Shown here: one piece after another, positions 55,727 to 63,974 of the stretch
Layout of the letters: the number at the start of each line of letters is the position of its first letter
Position numbering within the stretch: the first letter of the stretch is position 1
Source: Peptostreptococcaceae bacterium oral taxon 113 str. W5053
Lineage (GTDB): Bacteria; Bacillota; Clostridia; Tissierellales; Peptoniphilaceae
Reading direction: 5' to 3'
Assembly (NCBI GenBank): GCA_000467935.1
Contig: KI259766.1
Span: 38,505-102,504, forward strand
Length of the DNA stretch: 64,000 bases
Position numbers and translations under genes: made by a program
Notes under the pieces: generated by a model
Database searches by the model: none
Told to the model about the DNA's origin: nothing
Seen by the model: the letters and a program-made list of their open reading frames with translations, nothing else

Positions 55727-55760
55727 AAAAATCGCATGGTCATATCTCACCATGCGATTT
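55727..55760 (-). terminator. Terminator of groESL
   Basis: An 11-bp stem, AAATCGCATGG with CCATGCGATTT, 10-nt loop, followed by TTT on the minus strand, 20 bp past groEL. Confidence 0.85.
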
Positions 55761-55780
55761 CAATTGATTTTTTATACCTT

Positions 55781-57409
55781 TTACATCATATCCATTCCCA
55801 TTCCAGGATTCATAGGAGGCATTTTAGGCTCATCTTTTTTAATTTCTACTACAGCACCTTCGGTCGTTAATACCATGGATGCAACACTTGCAGCATTTTC
55901 AAGAGCACTGCGAGTTACTTTTGTCGGATCTACAATGCCAGCTTTAAACATGTCTACATATTCATTGTGCAATGCATTGAACCCAAATCCACGTCCTTTT
56001 TCTTTAACCTTTTCTACGATTACACTGCCTTCAAGACCTGCGTTTACTGCAATTTGTTTCATAGGTTCACTAAGTGCTTTAACGATCATAACTACGCCGG
56101 TTTTTTCATCGCCTTCAACACCCTCCAACACTTTTTCAACTGCTGATACGGCATTTAACAATACAACACCACCACCAGGAACAATACCTTCTTCTACAGC
56201 CGCACGAGTTGCAGCTAAAGCATCTTCAATACGAAGTTTCTTTTCTTTTAATTCAACTTCCGTTGCTGCCCCTACTTTAATAACGGCAACACCTCCAGCA
56301 AGTTTTGCTAATCGTTCCGTTAATTTTTCACGATCAAAATCACTGGTTGTTGTTTCTAACTGTGCACGAATAGCACTCACACGTTCTTGGATGGCTTCTT
56401 GTTCTCCATGACCTGCCACGATAACAGTCAAGTCTTTATTTACTTTTACTCTTGCACAGCGACCAAGATGCTCAATCGTTGCATCTCGAAGTTCTAAGCC
56501 TACATCTTCAGTAATCACTTGACCACCTGTTAATGCTGCAATATCACGTAACATTTCTTTTCTGCGATCCCCAAAATTAGGTGCTTTAACTGCGACTACA
56601 TTTAAGATCCCGCGTAATTTATTTAAAACCAATGTTGCCATAGCTTCGCCTTCGACATCATCGGCAATAATCAATAAAGGTTTCCCGGATTGCATAACCC
56701 CTTCCAATACCGGTAAAACTTCTTGAATATTAGAAATTTTCTTATCTGTAATCAAAATATACGGTTCTTCTAAATCCGCTTCCATTTTATCTGTATTTGT
56801 TACCATATATGGAGATACATACCCTTTATCAAATTGCATCCCTTCTACAACTTCTAAAGTCGTTCCCATTCCCTTGGACTCTTCAACAGTGATAACACCG
56901 TCTTTGCCAACTTTATCCATCGCTTGAGCAATCAATTGTCCAATATTTTCATCTCCGGCGGAAATTGCTGCGACTTGAGCAATATCCTCATTGGTAGCAA
57001 CTTCATGAGAATCTTCTCGAATACTAGCCACTGCCGCTTCTACAGCTTTACGAAGGCCTTTTTGCAAAATCATTGGATTTGCCCCTGCCGCAACATTTTT
57101 TAACCCTTCACGAATAATTGCTTGAGCTAAAATAGTAGCGGTGGTTGTTCCGTCTCCAGCAATGTCGTTTGTTTTAATGGAAACCTCTTTTACTAATTGA
57201 GCACCCATATTTTCATATGGATCTTCCAACTCAATTTCTCGGGCAATAGTAACCCCGTCATTGGTAATCAAGGGGGCACCATAAGCCTTTTCCAATACAA
57301 CATTTCTTCCTTTAGGTCCAAGAGTTATTTTTACCACATCAGACAATTTATTGATCCCGGCTTCCATGCCGCGTCTTGCTTCTTCTCCGAAACGAATATC
57401 TTTTGCCAT
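55781..57409 (-). CDS. groEL: Chaperonin GroEL (60 kDa)
   Basis: Forms the double-ring chaperonin that folds proteins with GroES and ATP. The 542 residues start MAKDIRFGEEARRGMEAG and end with the GMGMDMM tail. The ATP loop LGPKGRNVVLEK, GDGTTTATILAQ and GGVAVIKVGAATEVE are typical. The ATG at 57409 is chosen because GAGGAGG is 9 bp upstream; an ATG three codons earlier abuts it. It is second in the CIRCE-controlled operon. Confidence 0.99.
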   Translation of the reverse strand: MAKDIRFGEEARRGMEAGINKLSDVVKITLGPKGRNVVLEKAYGAPLITNDGVTIAREIELEDPYENMGAQLVKEVSIKTNDIAGDGTTTATILAQAIIREGLKNVAAGANPMILQKGLRKAVEAAVASIREDSHEVATNEDIAQVAAISAGDENIGQLIAQAMDKVGKDGVITVEESKGMGTTLEVVEGMQFDKGYVSPYMVTNTDKMEADLEEPYILITDKKISNIQEVLPVLEGVMQSGKPLLIIADDVEGEAMATLVLNKLRGILNVVAVKAPNFGDRRKEMLRDIAALTGGQVITEDVGLELRDATIEHLGRCARVKVNKDLTVIVAGHGEQEAIQERVSAIRAQLETTTSDFDREKLTERLAKLAGGVAVIKVGAATEVELKEKKLRIEDALAATRAAVEEGIVPGGGVVLLNAVSAVEKVLEGVEGDEKTGVVMIVKALSEPMKQIAVNAGLEGSVIVEKVKEKGRGFGFNALHNEYVDMFKAGIVDPTKVTRSALENAASVASMVLTTEGAVVEIKKDEPKMPPMNPGMGMDMM

Positions 57410-57425
57410 ATTTTTCATCCTCCTC

Positions 57426-57701
57426 TTATAAAACTGCCAAAAGGTCAGTATATTTGATAATTAAATAATCGGTACCTTCATATTTAACTTCTGTACCAGA
57501 AAACTTAGAATAAATGACTTTATCGCCAACCTTAATTGTAGAACCCTTTTTTTCGTCTTTTTCCAACTCTTCACTAATGGCGATAATTTCAGCCATATTT
57601 GGAGCTTCTTTCGCTTTTGAAGGCAATACTAAACCAGAAGCTGTCTTTTCTTCCGCTTCAAATCGTTTTATTAATAGTCTGTCTCCTAATGGTTTTAACA
57701 T
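57426..57701 (-). CDS. groES: Co-chaperonin GroES (10 kDa)
   Basis: Caps the GroEL ring. The 91 residues begin MLKPLGDRLLIKRFEAEEKT, with mobile loop TASGLVLPSKAKEAPNMAEI and the ending GTDYLIIKYTDLLAVL. It lies first in the operon behind a CIRCE element, and GGAGGAAAG precedes the ATG. Confidence 0.98.
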   Translation of the reverse strand: MLKPLGDRLLIKRFEAEEKTASGLVLPSKAKEAPNMAEIIAISEELEKDEKKGSTIKVGDKVIYSKFSGTEVKYEGTDYLIIKYTDLLAVL

Positions 57702-57723
57702 TTTTCTTTCCTCCTATTCATTA

Positions 57724-57750
57724 ATAGCACTCTCTTATGTCGAGTGCTAA
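57724..57750 (-). promoter_or_regulatory. CIRCE element (HrcA operator)
   Basis: AGCACTC, nine bases, GAGTGCTAA (57726-57750), matching the CIRCE inverted repeat (TTAGCACTC-N9-GAGTGCTAA) at every position but the first T of the left arm. It lies just upstream of groES and downstream of its promoter, where HrcA represses. Confidence 0.96.
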
Positions 57751-57763
57751 CAATTACATTACT

Positions 57764-57792
57764 ATAATACTGGTTTTGTAAATCAAAATCAA
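57764..57792 (-). promoter_or_regulatory. groESL promoter
   Basis: TTGATT (57787-57792), 17 bp, TATTAT (57764-57769) on the minus strand, just ahead of the CIRCE element. Confidence 0.7.
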
Positions 57793-57807
57793 TAATTTTT
57801 GTTAAAT

Positions 57808-58662
57808 TTATTCGTTAATATAATAACTTTTACTGTTTTTTGTATGGTAAAAAAGATATTGTTGAATATATCCGCCGTAAGGACCAACCTCTTCTATAGA
57901 AAACGGTTTTTCTTTTTCCAATTCTTCAATGGCTTTCTTTATCCATGTATCTACCGGAAAAGCTTCTAAATGTCCACATCCAAAAACTAAAATACAATTC
58001 GCCACTTTTTCACCAATTCCCGGAATTTCTTTCAAGGCTTTTTTTGCATCTTTATAAGGTAAGTTTTCAATGGCTGTCAAATCGATTTCTTTTTCCAAAA
58101 TCTTATGAACCGCTCTATATAGATAGTTGTCTCTATATCCTACCTTCGCAATTTCTCTATAGAAATCTTTATTGGCCAGCACTAATTCTTCTGGGGTGGG
58201 AAAAGCATACTCTTCTCCCCAAGAAGTTCTTATTTTTCGTCCATAATTTTGACAGATAATTTCAATACATTTTTGTATTCTTGGAATATGATTGTTAGAA
58301 GATATGATAAAACTGATTAAACTTTCCCACAAACTTTGACGCAAAATTCTTATCCCTCGACTGACCATAATTGCTTTTTTTAAATACTTATATTTTGGAA
58401 AAGTTGATTCTACTTTTTCTAAATCAAGATTTAAATCAAAAAAATTATACCAATATGAAAAAAAATCCTTTTCTGAAATATGCGGAAAAAATGTTTCACC
58501 AGCTTCTTGAATGGCCAAAAAACTTTTGTCCCCAGCAATACATCCAAATGTGCTTTCATCAAAAATTCTATATCGAAAAATTTGACCGCACGTCAAAGTT
58601 TTTTTGATATCAAAATAAGGACTCTTTATTAAAATTCCATCCTTTTTGATTTGTATTTCCAT
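57808..58662 (-). CDS. 8-oxoguanine DNA glycosylase (OGG1-type, HhH-GPD)
   Basis: Excises oxidised guanine from DNA. An N-terminal OGG-type beta domain (about 10-100; TLTCGQIFRYRI) precedes the HhH-GPD fold (about 110-260), with the hairpin LKEIPGIGEKVANCILVFGCG and the catalytic Asp in AFPVDTWIKK. The catalytic Lys of OGG1 lies in its hairpin; a Lys is present in GEKVAN. Several ATGs are clustered at 58662-58671; the last is chosen. It follows the ABC-F gene. Confidence 0.85.
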   Translation of the reverse strand: MEIQIKKDGILIKSPYFDIKKTLTCGQIFRYRIFDESTFGCIAGDKSFLAIQEAGETFFPHISEKDFFSYWYNFFDLNLDLEKVESTFPKYKYLKKAIMVSRGIRILRQSLWESLISFIISSNNHIPRIQKCIEIICQNYGRKIRTSWGEEYAFPTPEELVLANKDFYREIAKVGYRDNYLYRAVHKILEKEIDLTAIENLPYKDAKKALKEIPGIGEKVANCILVFGCGHLEAFPVDTWIKKAIEELEKEKPFSIEEVGPYGGYIQQYLFYHTKNSKSYYINE

Positions 58663-58688
58663 CATCATCACCCGCTAATTCATTATTC

Positions 58689-60593
58689 CTAAATCTCTTC
58701 CTGAAGTTCAAACCACATTTCGTACAATTCCTCTAATTTTTTTCCTTTTTCTTCCATTTCAATTTGAAGCTTTCGAATTTTATCTCCATTGGTATAACTC
58801 TCCGGATAGGACAAGATATTCATCAAGTCTTCTTTTTCTTTTTCCAAGACATGAATTTGATTTTCTAAATTTTTAAGTTTTTCTTTTTCTTTCTTCATTT
58901 TATTTCTGGCGACTTTTTCTTGTTTTTTATCTTTTTCCCTTTGAGTTTTTGAAACTACTTCTTTCCCATCCGTTTCTATGGCCTCTTTTACTTTCATTTG
59001 ATAATAGTCATAATTTCCTTTGAATTCTTCAATTCCATTTGGTGTTAATAGCAAAATTCTCGTAGCCACTTGATTGAGAAAATAACGATCATGAGAAATA
59101 AAAAAAATGGTTCCGGTATAAGCTTTACATGCTTTTTCCAATACCTCTCTCGATTCAATATCCAAATGATTGGTCGGCTCGTCCAACAAGAGAAAATTAG
59201 ACTTAGAAAGCATTAGTTTCAATAAAGACAATCTTGCCCGTTCTCCTCCGGATAATTCCTCCACCGTACGAAAAATATCATCTCCAAAAAATTGAAAACT
59301 GGCTAAATGACTTCGAACTTCATAATGCGTTAAATTTGGATAGCTATCCCATAATTCATCCGCCACAGTATTCTCTAAACATAAATTTTTTTGTTCTTGA
59401 TCGAAATAAGCGGATTCTACTGAGGTTCCTAAGCGAATATGTCCGTCGGTTGATTTCAACTGATGATTTAATATGCGAAATATTGTCGTTTTCCCGACTC
59501 CGTTATCACCGATTAATCCAACACGTTCTCCTCGATAAATAGAAATATTAATATTGGAAAACAGCCTTTGTCCTTCAAATTCTTTTGATAAATTTTCAAT
59601 CTCTAAGACATCTTTCCCGCTAATATATACCGGTTCAAAACGTAAAACCATATTCTTTTTTTCTGTTGGGGGCGCCGGATATTTCTTCATTCTATCCAAC
59701 ATTTTTTGACGACTTTTTGCTTGCTTAATATATCTTTCCCCTTGATAATTTAAAAATCGAGCGATAATTTCCTCTTGTCTAGCAATTTCTTTTTGTTGGT
59801 TCTCATAACTTGCCTGTATGACTTCTAACTCTTTTTCTCTACGAACACGATATTTATCATATGTCATATCATAAACAGATAACTTCGTATTTTCCAAATG
59901 AAATATTCGATTACAGATTTTTTTTATAAAATACCGATCATGAGAAATTAAGAGAATACTTCCCCGATAATCACTTAAATAAGTTTCCAAAAATTTAACC
60001 GCTTCTAAATCCAAATGGTTTGTCGGTTCATCCAACAATAACAAATCCGGTTCCTGTAATAATAACCTTGCCAGTAAAATTCTAGACTTTTGTCCTCCGG
60101 AAAATTCAGCTACAGAACGTGTAAAATCCATTTCAAAAAAGCCAAGCCCAATTAACATTCCTTTTACTCTGGAAGGATATTCATATCCGCCCAAGCGTTG
60201 AAATAAATCTAATTGATGACCATACTCCTCCATCAATCCATCAATGGATTTATCCTTGGAGGAGTCGTTAGCGATTCTTTTCTCCAATTCTTTTAATTCT
60301 AATTCCATTTTTATCAAAGATTCAAAAACAGACAAACAAGTTTCATACAAGGACAAAGTTTCATCAAAATTCGGATGTTGGGTTAAATACCCGATTTTTA
60401 AATCTTTTCCATAGAAAATATCTCCACTGTCCATTTCATCTTCTTTTGCAAGAATGTTCAATAAGGTAGTTTTTCCGCTTCCGTTCGGACCAATTAGTCC
60501 TATTTTATCACCTTCATTAATATGAAACTTAATATCTCTCAATACATGATGCTCAATATATGATTTACATATGCCCGTCGCAGAAAGAATCAT
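58689..60593 (-). CDS. ABC-F family ATPase (ribosome-associated type)
   Basis: A 634-residue cytoplasmic tandem-ATPase without membrane domains. Walker A GPNGSGKTT (near 36), signature FSGGQKSR, Walker B LLLLDEPTNHLDLE; second half Walker A GDNGVGKTT, LSGGERAR, LLLLDEPTNHLDIE. A lysine-rich inter-domain linker and a long C-terminal coiled coil (KDKKQEKVARNKMKKEK) resemble YdiF-like members. These act on ribosomes or antibiotic protection; which one is not decidable. GGAGGTTTTTTT precedes the ATG at 60593. Confidence 0.92.
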   Translation of the reverse strand: MILSATGICKSYIEHHVLRDIKFHINEGDKIGLIGPNGSGKTTLLNILAKEDEMDSGDIFYGKDLKIGYLTQHPNFDETLSLYETCLSVFESLIKMELELKELEKRIANDSSKDKSIDGLMEEYGHQLDLFQRLGGYEYPSRVKGMLIGLGFFEMDFTRSVAEFSGGQKSRILLARLLLQEPDLLLLDEPTNHLDLEAVKFLETYLSDYRGSILLISHDRYFIKKICNRIFHLENTKLSVYDMTYDKYRVRREKELEVIQASYENQQKEIARQEEIIARFLNYQGERYIKQAKSRQKMLDRMKKYPAPPTEKKNMVLRFEPVYISGKDVLEIENLSKEFEGQRLFSNINISIYRGERVGLIGDNGVGKTTIFRILNHQLKSTDGHIRLGTSVESAYFDQEQKNLCLENTVADELWDSYPNLTHYEVRSHLASFQFFGDDIFRTVEELSGGERARLSLLKLMLSKSNFLLLDEPTNHLDIESREVLEKACKAYTGTIFFISHDRYFLNQVATRILLLTPNGIEEFKGNYDYYQMKVKEAIETDGKEVVSKTQREKDKKQEKVARNKMKKEKEKLKNLENQIHVLEKEKEDLMNILSYPESYTNGDKIRKLQIEMEEKGKKLEELYEMWFELQEEI

Positions 60594-60607
60594 AAAAAAA
60601 CCTCCAT

Positions 60608-60640
60608 AAAAAAAGTCCATGTAATATATACATAGACCTT
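60608..60640 (-). terminator. Hairpin between rex and the ABC-F gene
   Basis: Minus strand: GTCTATGTA, loop TATAT, TACATGGAC, then TTTTTTT. It follows rex's stop at once and ends close before the ABC-F ribosome site. It can end rex transcripts or act as an attenuator for the ABC-F gene. Confidence 0.75.
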
Positions 60641-60645
60641 TCCTC

Positions 60646-61293
60646 TTAATGATTACCCGGATAATCTCCAGGATTATTTAAATAATAAGTAAGTGTATAT
60701 AATGATTCATCTAAGTGTACATCTTCTAAAACAATCTCATCCGGTAAAACCAAATCAATTGGAGCAAAATTCCAAAGCCCTTTTACTCCGGCGTGAACCA
60801 GACGATCTGCAATTTGCTGTGCAAAATTTTTAGGTAAAGTTAATACGCCAATGGTCACATTGTTTTTTTCGATAAATGCTTCTAATTTGTCAATGGAATA
60901 AACCGGAACACCGGCTAATTTTTTCCCAATCAATTCGTTTTTCGTATCGAAAACTGCAACAATATTAAATCCGTTATTTTTAAAACCTTCATAGTTTACA
61001 ATAGCATGACCTAAATTACCTGCGCCGATTAAAATTGCACTATATTCCTCTTTAATGCCAATAATTTTTTCAATTTCATTCTTTAATTCCTTTACATTGT
61101 ATCCGTAACCTTGCTGACCGAATCCCCCAAAATGATTTAAATCTTGTCTGATTTGAGAAGCGGTTAAGCCTGTAATACTGCTAAGTTCTTGAGACGAAAT
61201 ACGGATAATTCCCTTCTCTTCGATCATGCCTAAATAACGATAATACTTTGGCAAACGTTTAATTACAGCAATAGATACTTTCATCTTTTTCAT
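60646..61293 (-). CDS. rex: Redox-sensing transcriptional repressor Rex
   Basis: Senses the NADH/NAD ratio and represses fermentation and respiration genes. The 215 residues have an N-terminal winged helix (about 10-80; ISSQELSSITGLTASQIRQD, FGGFGQQGYGYNV) and a Rossmann NAD domain (ILIGAGNLGHAIVNYEGF, about 92-109). GAGGAGGTG precedes the ATG. It is transcribed alone from its own promoter. Confidence 0.97.
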   Translation of the reverse strand: MKKMKVSIAVIKRLPKYYRYLGMIEEKGIIRISSQELSSITGLTASQIRQDLNHFGGFGQQGYGYNVKELKNEIEKIIGIKEEYSAILIGAGNLGHAIVNYEGFKNNGFNIVAVFDTKNELIGKKLAGVPVYSIDKLEAFIEKNNVTIGVLTLPKNFAQQIADRLVHAGVKGLWNFAPIDLVLPDEIVLEDVHLDESLYTLTYYLNNPGDYPGNH

Positions 61294-61320
61294 TAAAACA
61301 CCTCCTCTACTCTGATAAGT

Positions 61321-61349
61321 ATTATAACATTTTTTTCATCAATAAACAA
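61321..61349 (-). promoter_or_regulatory. Promoter of rex
   Basis: TTGTTT (61344-61349), 17 bp, TATAAT (61321-61326) on the minus strand, about 30 bp ahead of the start codon. Confidence 0.7.
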
Positions 61350-61421
61350 CTGATTGCTATGAGCATTTCCTATCCCTTAATTCATATATATCAAATTGTG
61401 AAAAAATCATTATTCTTATCC

Positions 61422-61466
61422 TTGACTTTATTTAAAGTACAGTGTACTATTTACTTAATACACTGT
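61422..61466 (+). promoter_or_regulatory. Promoter and inverted-repeat operator of the GntR/ABC unit
   Basis: TTGACT (61422-61427), 17 bp, TACTAT (61445-61450). An inverted repeat ACAGTGTA (61439-61446) and TACACTGT (61459-61466), 12 bp apart, overlaps the -10. It resembles operators of YtrA-type GntR repressors (AGTGTA...TACACT), and such a gene is third in this unit. Confidence 0.7.
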
Positions 61467-61483
61467 TTTCTAAAGGAGGATTT

Positions 61484-62166
61484 ATGTTTGAAGTCAGCCA
61501 TTTACAAAAAATATTCCATCAAAAGAAAATACTAAATAATATCTCTTTTAATATAAGAGACGGTTCTATTATCGGTTTAGTCGGCCCGAACGGGAGCGGA
61601 AAAACTACTTTATTGAAATGTTTAACGGGTCTATATTCATGCAAAGGTTATTTCTCATGTGGAAATTCTCCCGAAGAGAGAAAAGCTTTCACTTCCTACA
61701 TGGCTTCCTCTTTTCCTTTCACTTCTTATTCCAAACTAAGGGATGTTATTGATATTTATTGTTTATTATTTCCTGATTTTTCAGAAAAAGTTATGGAAAA
61801 GCATCTGCAAAACTTACAACTTAAAGATTCACAACTTGTTCATCATCTATCTTATGGCTATCAACGACAATTCTATTTGTCTTTATCTTTGTCCAGACAG
61901 GTTCCTCTTTATTTGTTTGACGAACCTTTTCAAGGCATTGACCATCTATCAAAAAAACAATGGTTCAACAAATGTTATCCGATTTTACAAAACACCGCAC
62001 TTTTATTATCTCAAGTCATCAACTAAATGATTTAGAAAATTTATTCGATGAAGTATTCTTTCTAAACCATGGTCAAATTATTTTAAACTATAATAATGAC
62101 TCCACTCAAAATTACCAATCTTTAACAGAAGTCTATGAACAAATCTATGGAGGTTCTTATGATTAA
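61484..62166 (+). pseudogene. ABC transporter ATPase gene with a one-base frameshift
   Basis: The first frame gives MFEVSHLQKIFHQKKI with Walker A GPNGSGKTT, LSYGYQRQF in place of the signature, and LYLFDEPFQGID. It then runs off after SKKQWFNKC to a stop at 62026. The second frame starts near 61960 and gives the missing end (MLSDFTKHRTFIISSHQLND..). A run of seven A at 61950-61957 is the likely site; one more A would join the frames (SKKTMVQQMLSDFTKH). This could be a sequencing miscount. GGAGGATTT precedes the ATG. Confidence 0.85.
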
Positions 62167-62941
62167 AATGATTCGTTTCCAAATCAAACAAGATAAAATT
62201 CCTCTGATGATTTTTTTTACGGGTGCTTTTATTTCCTTTTTCATATGGATCTTATTAACCACCCAACAAATTATACCTACCCAATTCTTATTTCTATATC
62301 CCATTTTGCTAATTTTTCTTGTATTCTATTATATGTTTTACTCTCTAAAAATTTTTTATGAAATACTTTTTACCCCAAAAGGTCTATTATTTTTCCAGTC
62401 ACCAAGAAAGCCTAGTCATATTCTTTTGCAAAAATTTATCTATATGACCATTATATCCATAGCATTGCTTTTTTTCTGCTATATGGCATATCAAATTTTT
62501 GTTTTATTTCACCCTTATATTTATCAATATGATATTCCTGTAAAAATCATTGGGCAATACTATCCGGGTTATCAAATCAATTCCATTATAATGATGTTGA
62601 CATGCTTAATTCTTGGTTTATTATTTTTATCTATTGCTTATTTTTCTATGATTGTCATGAAATGTGCAGAAAAAGAAAAAAACTTTGGAAAAATACTATG
62701 GTTTCCTCTGTTTTTAATTTTAAGTCTTTTCTTTAATCAAATAACAAATCACCTTGTCGAATACGGTTGCTATGATTTAAATAAAAGGGAATGGACTTCC
62801 GGCAGTCTTGTTTTCGATTTGCTAATCAATCCTGAACATACCATACTTGTTCCTGCTGCATTTTGGTTATGTAATATTTGTAGCATTATCATTATCTCTT
62901 TTATAAGCGGACACATTATGAACAAATATTTGGATGTGTAA
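62159..62941 (+). CDS. ABC transporter permease subunit, YtrA-cluster type
   Basis: A 260-residue membrane protein with about six hydrophobic segments and no ATPase motif. It overlaps the ATPase gene's end by 8 bp; GGAGG lies before the ATG at 62159. Together with the ATPase it would form an exporter controlled by the GntR repressor that follows. Such small YtrA-linked systems often respond to cell-wall antibiotics or bacteriocins; the substrate is not known. Confidence 0.78.
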   Translation: MIKMIRFQIKQDKIPLMIFFTGAFISFFIWILLTTQQIIPTQFLFLYPILLIFLVFYYMFYSLKIFYEILFTPKGLLFFQSPRKPSHILLQKFIYMTIISIALLFFCYMAYQIFVLFHPYIYQYDIPVKIIGQYYPGYQINSIIMMLTCLILGLLFLSIAYFSMIVMKCAEKEKNFGKILWFPLFLILSLFFNQITNHLVEYGCYDLNKREWTSGSLVFDLLINPEHTILVPAAFWLCNICSIIIISFISGHIMNKYLDV

Positions 62942-62945
62942 GCGT

Positions 62946-63311
62946 ATGAATAATAATCATTTACCTGTCTTTCTCCAAATCGTATCTGATATTGAAGAAA
63001 AAATATTGTCACAAAAAATCAAGCCCGGAGAAAAACTCCTCTCCGTACGAGAATATGGGGCTCAATTCGGAATAAACCCAAACACTGTTCAAAAAGCCTA
63101 TACGCTCTTGGAAGAAAAAGGTTTTACAGAAAACAAAAGAGGTCTGGGAACATTTGTATCGGATAATCCAATCATTTTTAAAGAAAAACGGCTACAAAAA
63201 GGAAAAGATATCGCTCGGCAGTTTATAGAAAAAATGGACGCCCTTAGTTTTCCCTACGAAGAATGTGTCCAACTCATGGAGGAACTGAAAAGTGAAACAA
63301 AAAATAAATAA
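62946..63311 (+). CDS. GntR-family regulator, YtrA subfamily
   Basis: A 121-residue short GntR protein without a large effector domain, typical of YtrA. The winged helix (about 10-80) reads LPVFLQIVSDIEEKILSQKI, SVREYGAQFGINPNTVQKAY, then EEKGFTENKRGLGTFV. The ATG at 62946 is chosen over one at 62934 because a GGATG-like site is better spaced. It follows the permease gene, and a matching inverted repeat overlaps the unit's promoter, so autorepression is likely. Confidence 0.9.
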   Translation: MNNNHLPVFLQIVSDIEEKILSQKIKPGEKLLSVREYGAQFGINPNTVQKAYTLLEEKGFTENKRGLGTFVSDNPIIFKEKRLQKGKDIARQFIEKMDALSFPYEECVQLMEELKSETKNK

Positions 63312-63783
63312 AATCATTTTGTGTACAATCCTATGTGTCTTTATCTTTAGCGGATGCATGGAAAATAAAAGTTTCCGATATTTTACAGGAATAAAAGCTC
63401 CTAAAAATATTGAATATATAAAAACATTTAACAATCACGCTTGGGAGCCGGGCGGAATTATTTTTATGAAAATATCCATTCCGGAAAAAGAGCAAAAAGA
63501 CTTTTTAAAACAAATTTCAGAAAATAAAGATTGGAAACCTATCGACAATAAAAAAATAGATCTTTTAAATATTCTTATCAATACAGAAGGCGGACTCTTA
63601 AAAGATGATTTTTTGCTCTGTGTTTGTCATGGAAGTGCTAAAAACGGATATATTTATGAAATCAAAAAATCAAATCTTACCACAAATACCAATGTTTATG
63701 AAAGAAACGAAAAAAAATCCACTACAGACTTTAGTCTCTACGATAATAAAACCGGAACATTGTACTTTATCAGCATTGAATAG
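63292..63783 (+). CDS. Lipoprotein of unknown function
   Basis: A 163-residue secreted lipoprotein: signal KIILCTILCVFIFSGC with lipobox FSGC and anchor Cys22. No domain is recognised in the mature part (KAPKNIEYIKTF, then a WEPGGIIFMKISIPEKEQKD stretch). The GTG start at 63292 follows GGAGG and overlaps the GntR gene by 20 bp, so it belongs to the unit and is probably made with the ABC exporter. A strong terminator follows. Confidence 0.75.
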   Translation: MKQKINKIILCTILCVFIFSGCMENKSFRYFTGIKAPKNIEYIKTFNNHAWEPGGIIFMKISIPEKEQKDFLKQISENKDWKPIDNKKIDLLNILINTEGGLLKDDFLLCVCHGSAKNGYIYEIKKSNLTTNTNVYERNEKKSTTDFSLYDNKTGTLYFISIE

Positions 63784-63787
63784 ATAT

Positions 63788-63811
63788 CCCCGCGTAAAAC
63801 GCGGGGTTTTT
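63788..63811 (+). terminator. Terminator of the GntR/ABC/lipoprotein unit
   Basis: CCCCGCG, loop TAAAA, CGCGGGG, then TTTTT, starting 5 bp past the stop codon. Confidence 0.92.
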
Positions 63812-63813
63812 CA

Positions 63814-63850
63814 CATGCGAGGTATAAGCCCTTACTCCTCGCTACGCATG
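63814..63850. repeat. GC-rich imperfect inverted repeat
   Basis: CATGCG (63814-63819) and CGCATG (63845-63850), with GTA..TAC inside, directly after the terminator. It is far richer in G and C than the surroundings and could be part of a repeat family. No copy was seen elsewhere in the window. Confidence 0.4.
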
Positions 63851-63974
63851 CAACGCATTAAAATGCTTCTGCCGACTGCGTTTTTTTAATATCTTACTTG
63901 GCTATACTTAGCTGTTCTCCCGATTTATTGTCCTCAAGACACCAAAATAATCTATTCTCACTTTTTTATGTCTC

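Noticed and set aside
55707..56411. Long plus-strand open frame (234 codons) opposite groEL
   Set aside because: It mirrors groEL codons on the other strand, is rich in S, T and P as such shadows are, has no ribosome site, and covers an unquestionable gene.
61300..61440. Rex operator before rex
   Set aside because: I looked for TTGTTAA...TTAACAA-like palindromes in the intergenic DNA around rex and before nifJ and saw none that were convincing.
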